From the NCBI GenBank assembly GCA_021775525.1, contig JAJFHQ010000071.1:1-32933 (forward strand): a DNA stretch of 32,933 nucleotides. The letters are read 5' to 3'. This DNA is from Hyphomicrobiales bacterium. Lineage in GTDB: Bacteria > Pseudomonadota > Alphaproteobacteria > Rhizobiales > Methyloligellaceae. How positions within the stretch are numbered: position 1 is the stretch's first letter; each line of letters opens with the position of its first letter. Positions 32,467 through 32,933 of the stretch are shown here, piece after piece. A program made the translations under genes and the position numbers. The notes under the pieces are model-generated. The model made no database searches, was not told where the DNA came from, and saw nothing but the letters and a program-made list of their open reading frames with translations.

Positions 32467-32919
32467 TTCAAAATTCCCCTTCAATCAATAGCTTAAAACC
32501 ACCACCATGCATGGCGCTGTCAACTCCTGCGCTGATAGGCGTGCCGGTTGGATGAGAATTGCACATGCTGGCAATTGCCGCAATTTCCACCCTCAACCGC
32601 GTCCATGTGCTTCTTATCGAGGGTCGCCTCATTGAGAGGCACTGATTAATGGGGGAATGAGAATGTCCCGAACCGCGATAGGGGATGAGCCTAGCAGGAT
32701 TTTCCGCATAAATATAATTTGGCGGGCTTGAATGTCCGCTTTGGGTCATAAGCAGACATAAATCACGCACCCTCAGAATGTCAGCTTTACCCCCAATAGA
32801 TGGGGTAATCGGCCGGCGTTTCTGTGGATAGCTGAAGATTTGGGGTGCTGCGCTTCAGGCTGATGGTGAAACGAGGTCTGTGTTTACAGCCTCAAGCATC
32901 AGAAGGAGAAGCGTAAGCC
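32467..32919. other. gene-poor gap before the window end
   Basis: About 450 bases contain no gene I can support. A minus-strand frame (32468-32770) is open for 100 codons, but it lacks a ribosome site and recognisable domains and runs through the palindromic repeats. The array at 32731-32806 and the leader of a possible transposase gene are the only recognisable contents. Confidence 0.6.
32731..32806. repeat. TGTCCGCTTTG palindrome array, two copies
   Basis: AATGTCCGCT / AGCAGACATA (32731-32760) is followed 46 bases later by a degenerate copy starting AATGTCAGCTTTACCCCC at 32777. The linker AATCACGCACCCTCAG resembles those of the 30.7-kb array. The right arm of the second copy is eroded. Confidence 0.75.
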
Positions 32920-32933
32920 ATGGAACATTTTGC
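32920..32933 (+). CDS. possible start of an IS110-type transposase, cut by the window edge
   Basis: An ATG at 32920 is preceded by AGAAGGAGAAGCG and starts Met-Glu-His-Phe before the window ends. IS110-family transposases of alphaproteobacteria often begin MEHFAGLDVS, so the call is suggestive, but four residues are not proof. The nearby decayed reverse transcriptase and repeats fit a mobile-element-rich edge. Confidence 0.4.

Noticed and set aside
32468..32770. Minus-strand frame of 100 codons
   Set aside because: It runs through the palindromic repeats, has no ribosome site and its translation looks non-protein-like.
1..32933. tRNA, rRNA or tRNA-linked attachment sites
   Set aside because: No cloverleaf with a GGTTCGA-type arm or rRNA signature was seen on reading the window; a tRNAscan run would settle this.

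Overview
The window looks like a chromosomal segment of an alphaproteobacterium, probably of the Hyphomicrobiales or a related group. The evidence is the core of the ethylmalonyl-CoA (EMC) pathway, a Brucella-type RibH2 lumazine synthase behind an FMN riboswitch, a glutamyl-Q tRNA(Asp) synthetase, and moderately GC-rich coding DNA with typical alphaproteobacterial families. All identifications come from reading the sequence; no database search was run.

Left part (1-9,700), carbon assimilation. Methylsuccinyl-CoA dehydrogenase (minus), crotonyl-CoA carboxylase/reductase (minus) and ethylmalonyl-CoA mutase (plus) lie within 7.5 kb, interspersed with a flippase-like membrane protein, a GFA/CENP-V-like zinc protein and a GlsB/YeaQ-type membrane protein. 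The divergent ccr/GFA promoter carries TTGC/GCAA-rich inverted and direct repeats. A 10-bp hairpin buries the ribosome binding site of ecm. The 3' end of ecm occurs twice, 864 bp apart. The two copies flank an A/T-richer orphan gene with a triple palindromic operator-like array, which suggests an insertion between ecm and its former downstream neighbour, a CBS-domain gene. Next come ribH2 and its FMN riboswitch.

Middle part (9,700-18,400), mixed metabolism and secreted proteins. It holds a cystathionine gamma-synthase-type PLP enzyme, a serine dehydrogenase/ClpP-fold membrane protease, a plausible operon (FAH-family hydrolase, small Cys-rich secreted protein, AEC transporter, L-2-hydroxyglutarate oxidase), a LuxR-type regulator with no visible synthase, a short helical hypothetical protein, a putative delta-class carbonic anhydrase and a Gly/Tyr/Arg-rich secreted protein.

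Third part (18,400-28,800), signalling and maintenance. It holds a chemoreceptor, a sensor-less hybrid histidine kinase, GluQ-RS, a membrane protein, an AlkA-type glycosylase, a CheY-like response regulator beside a CHASE-domain histidine kinase, and a double-PAS histidine kinase.

Right end (28,800-32,933), increasingly accessory. After a DAO-family FAD oxidoreductase, the DNA becomes A/T-richer. It carries palindromic repeats with a TGTCCGCTTTG core in 46-48-bp tandem arrays, two small secreted six-cysteine proteins, a six-TM membrane protein, a decayed group II intron-type reverse transcriptase and, at the edge, what may be the first codons of an IS110-type transposase.
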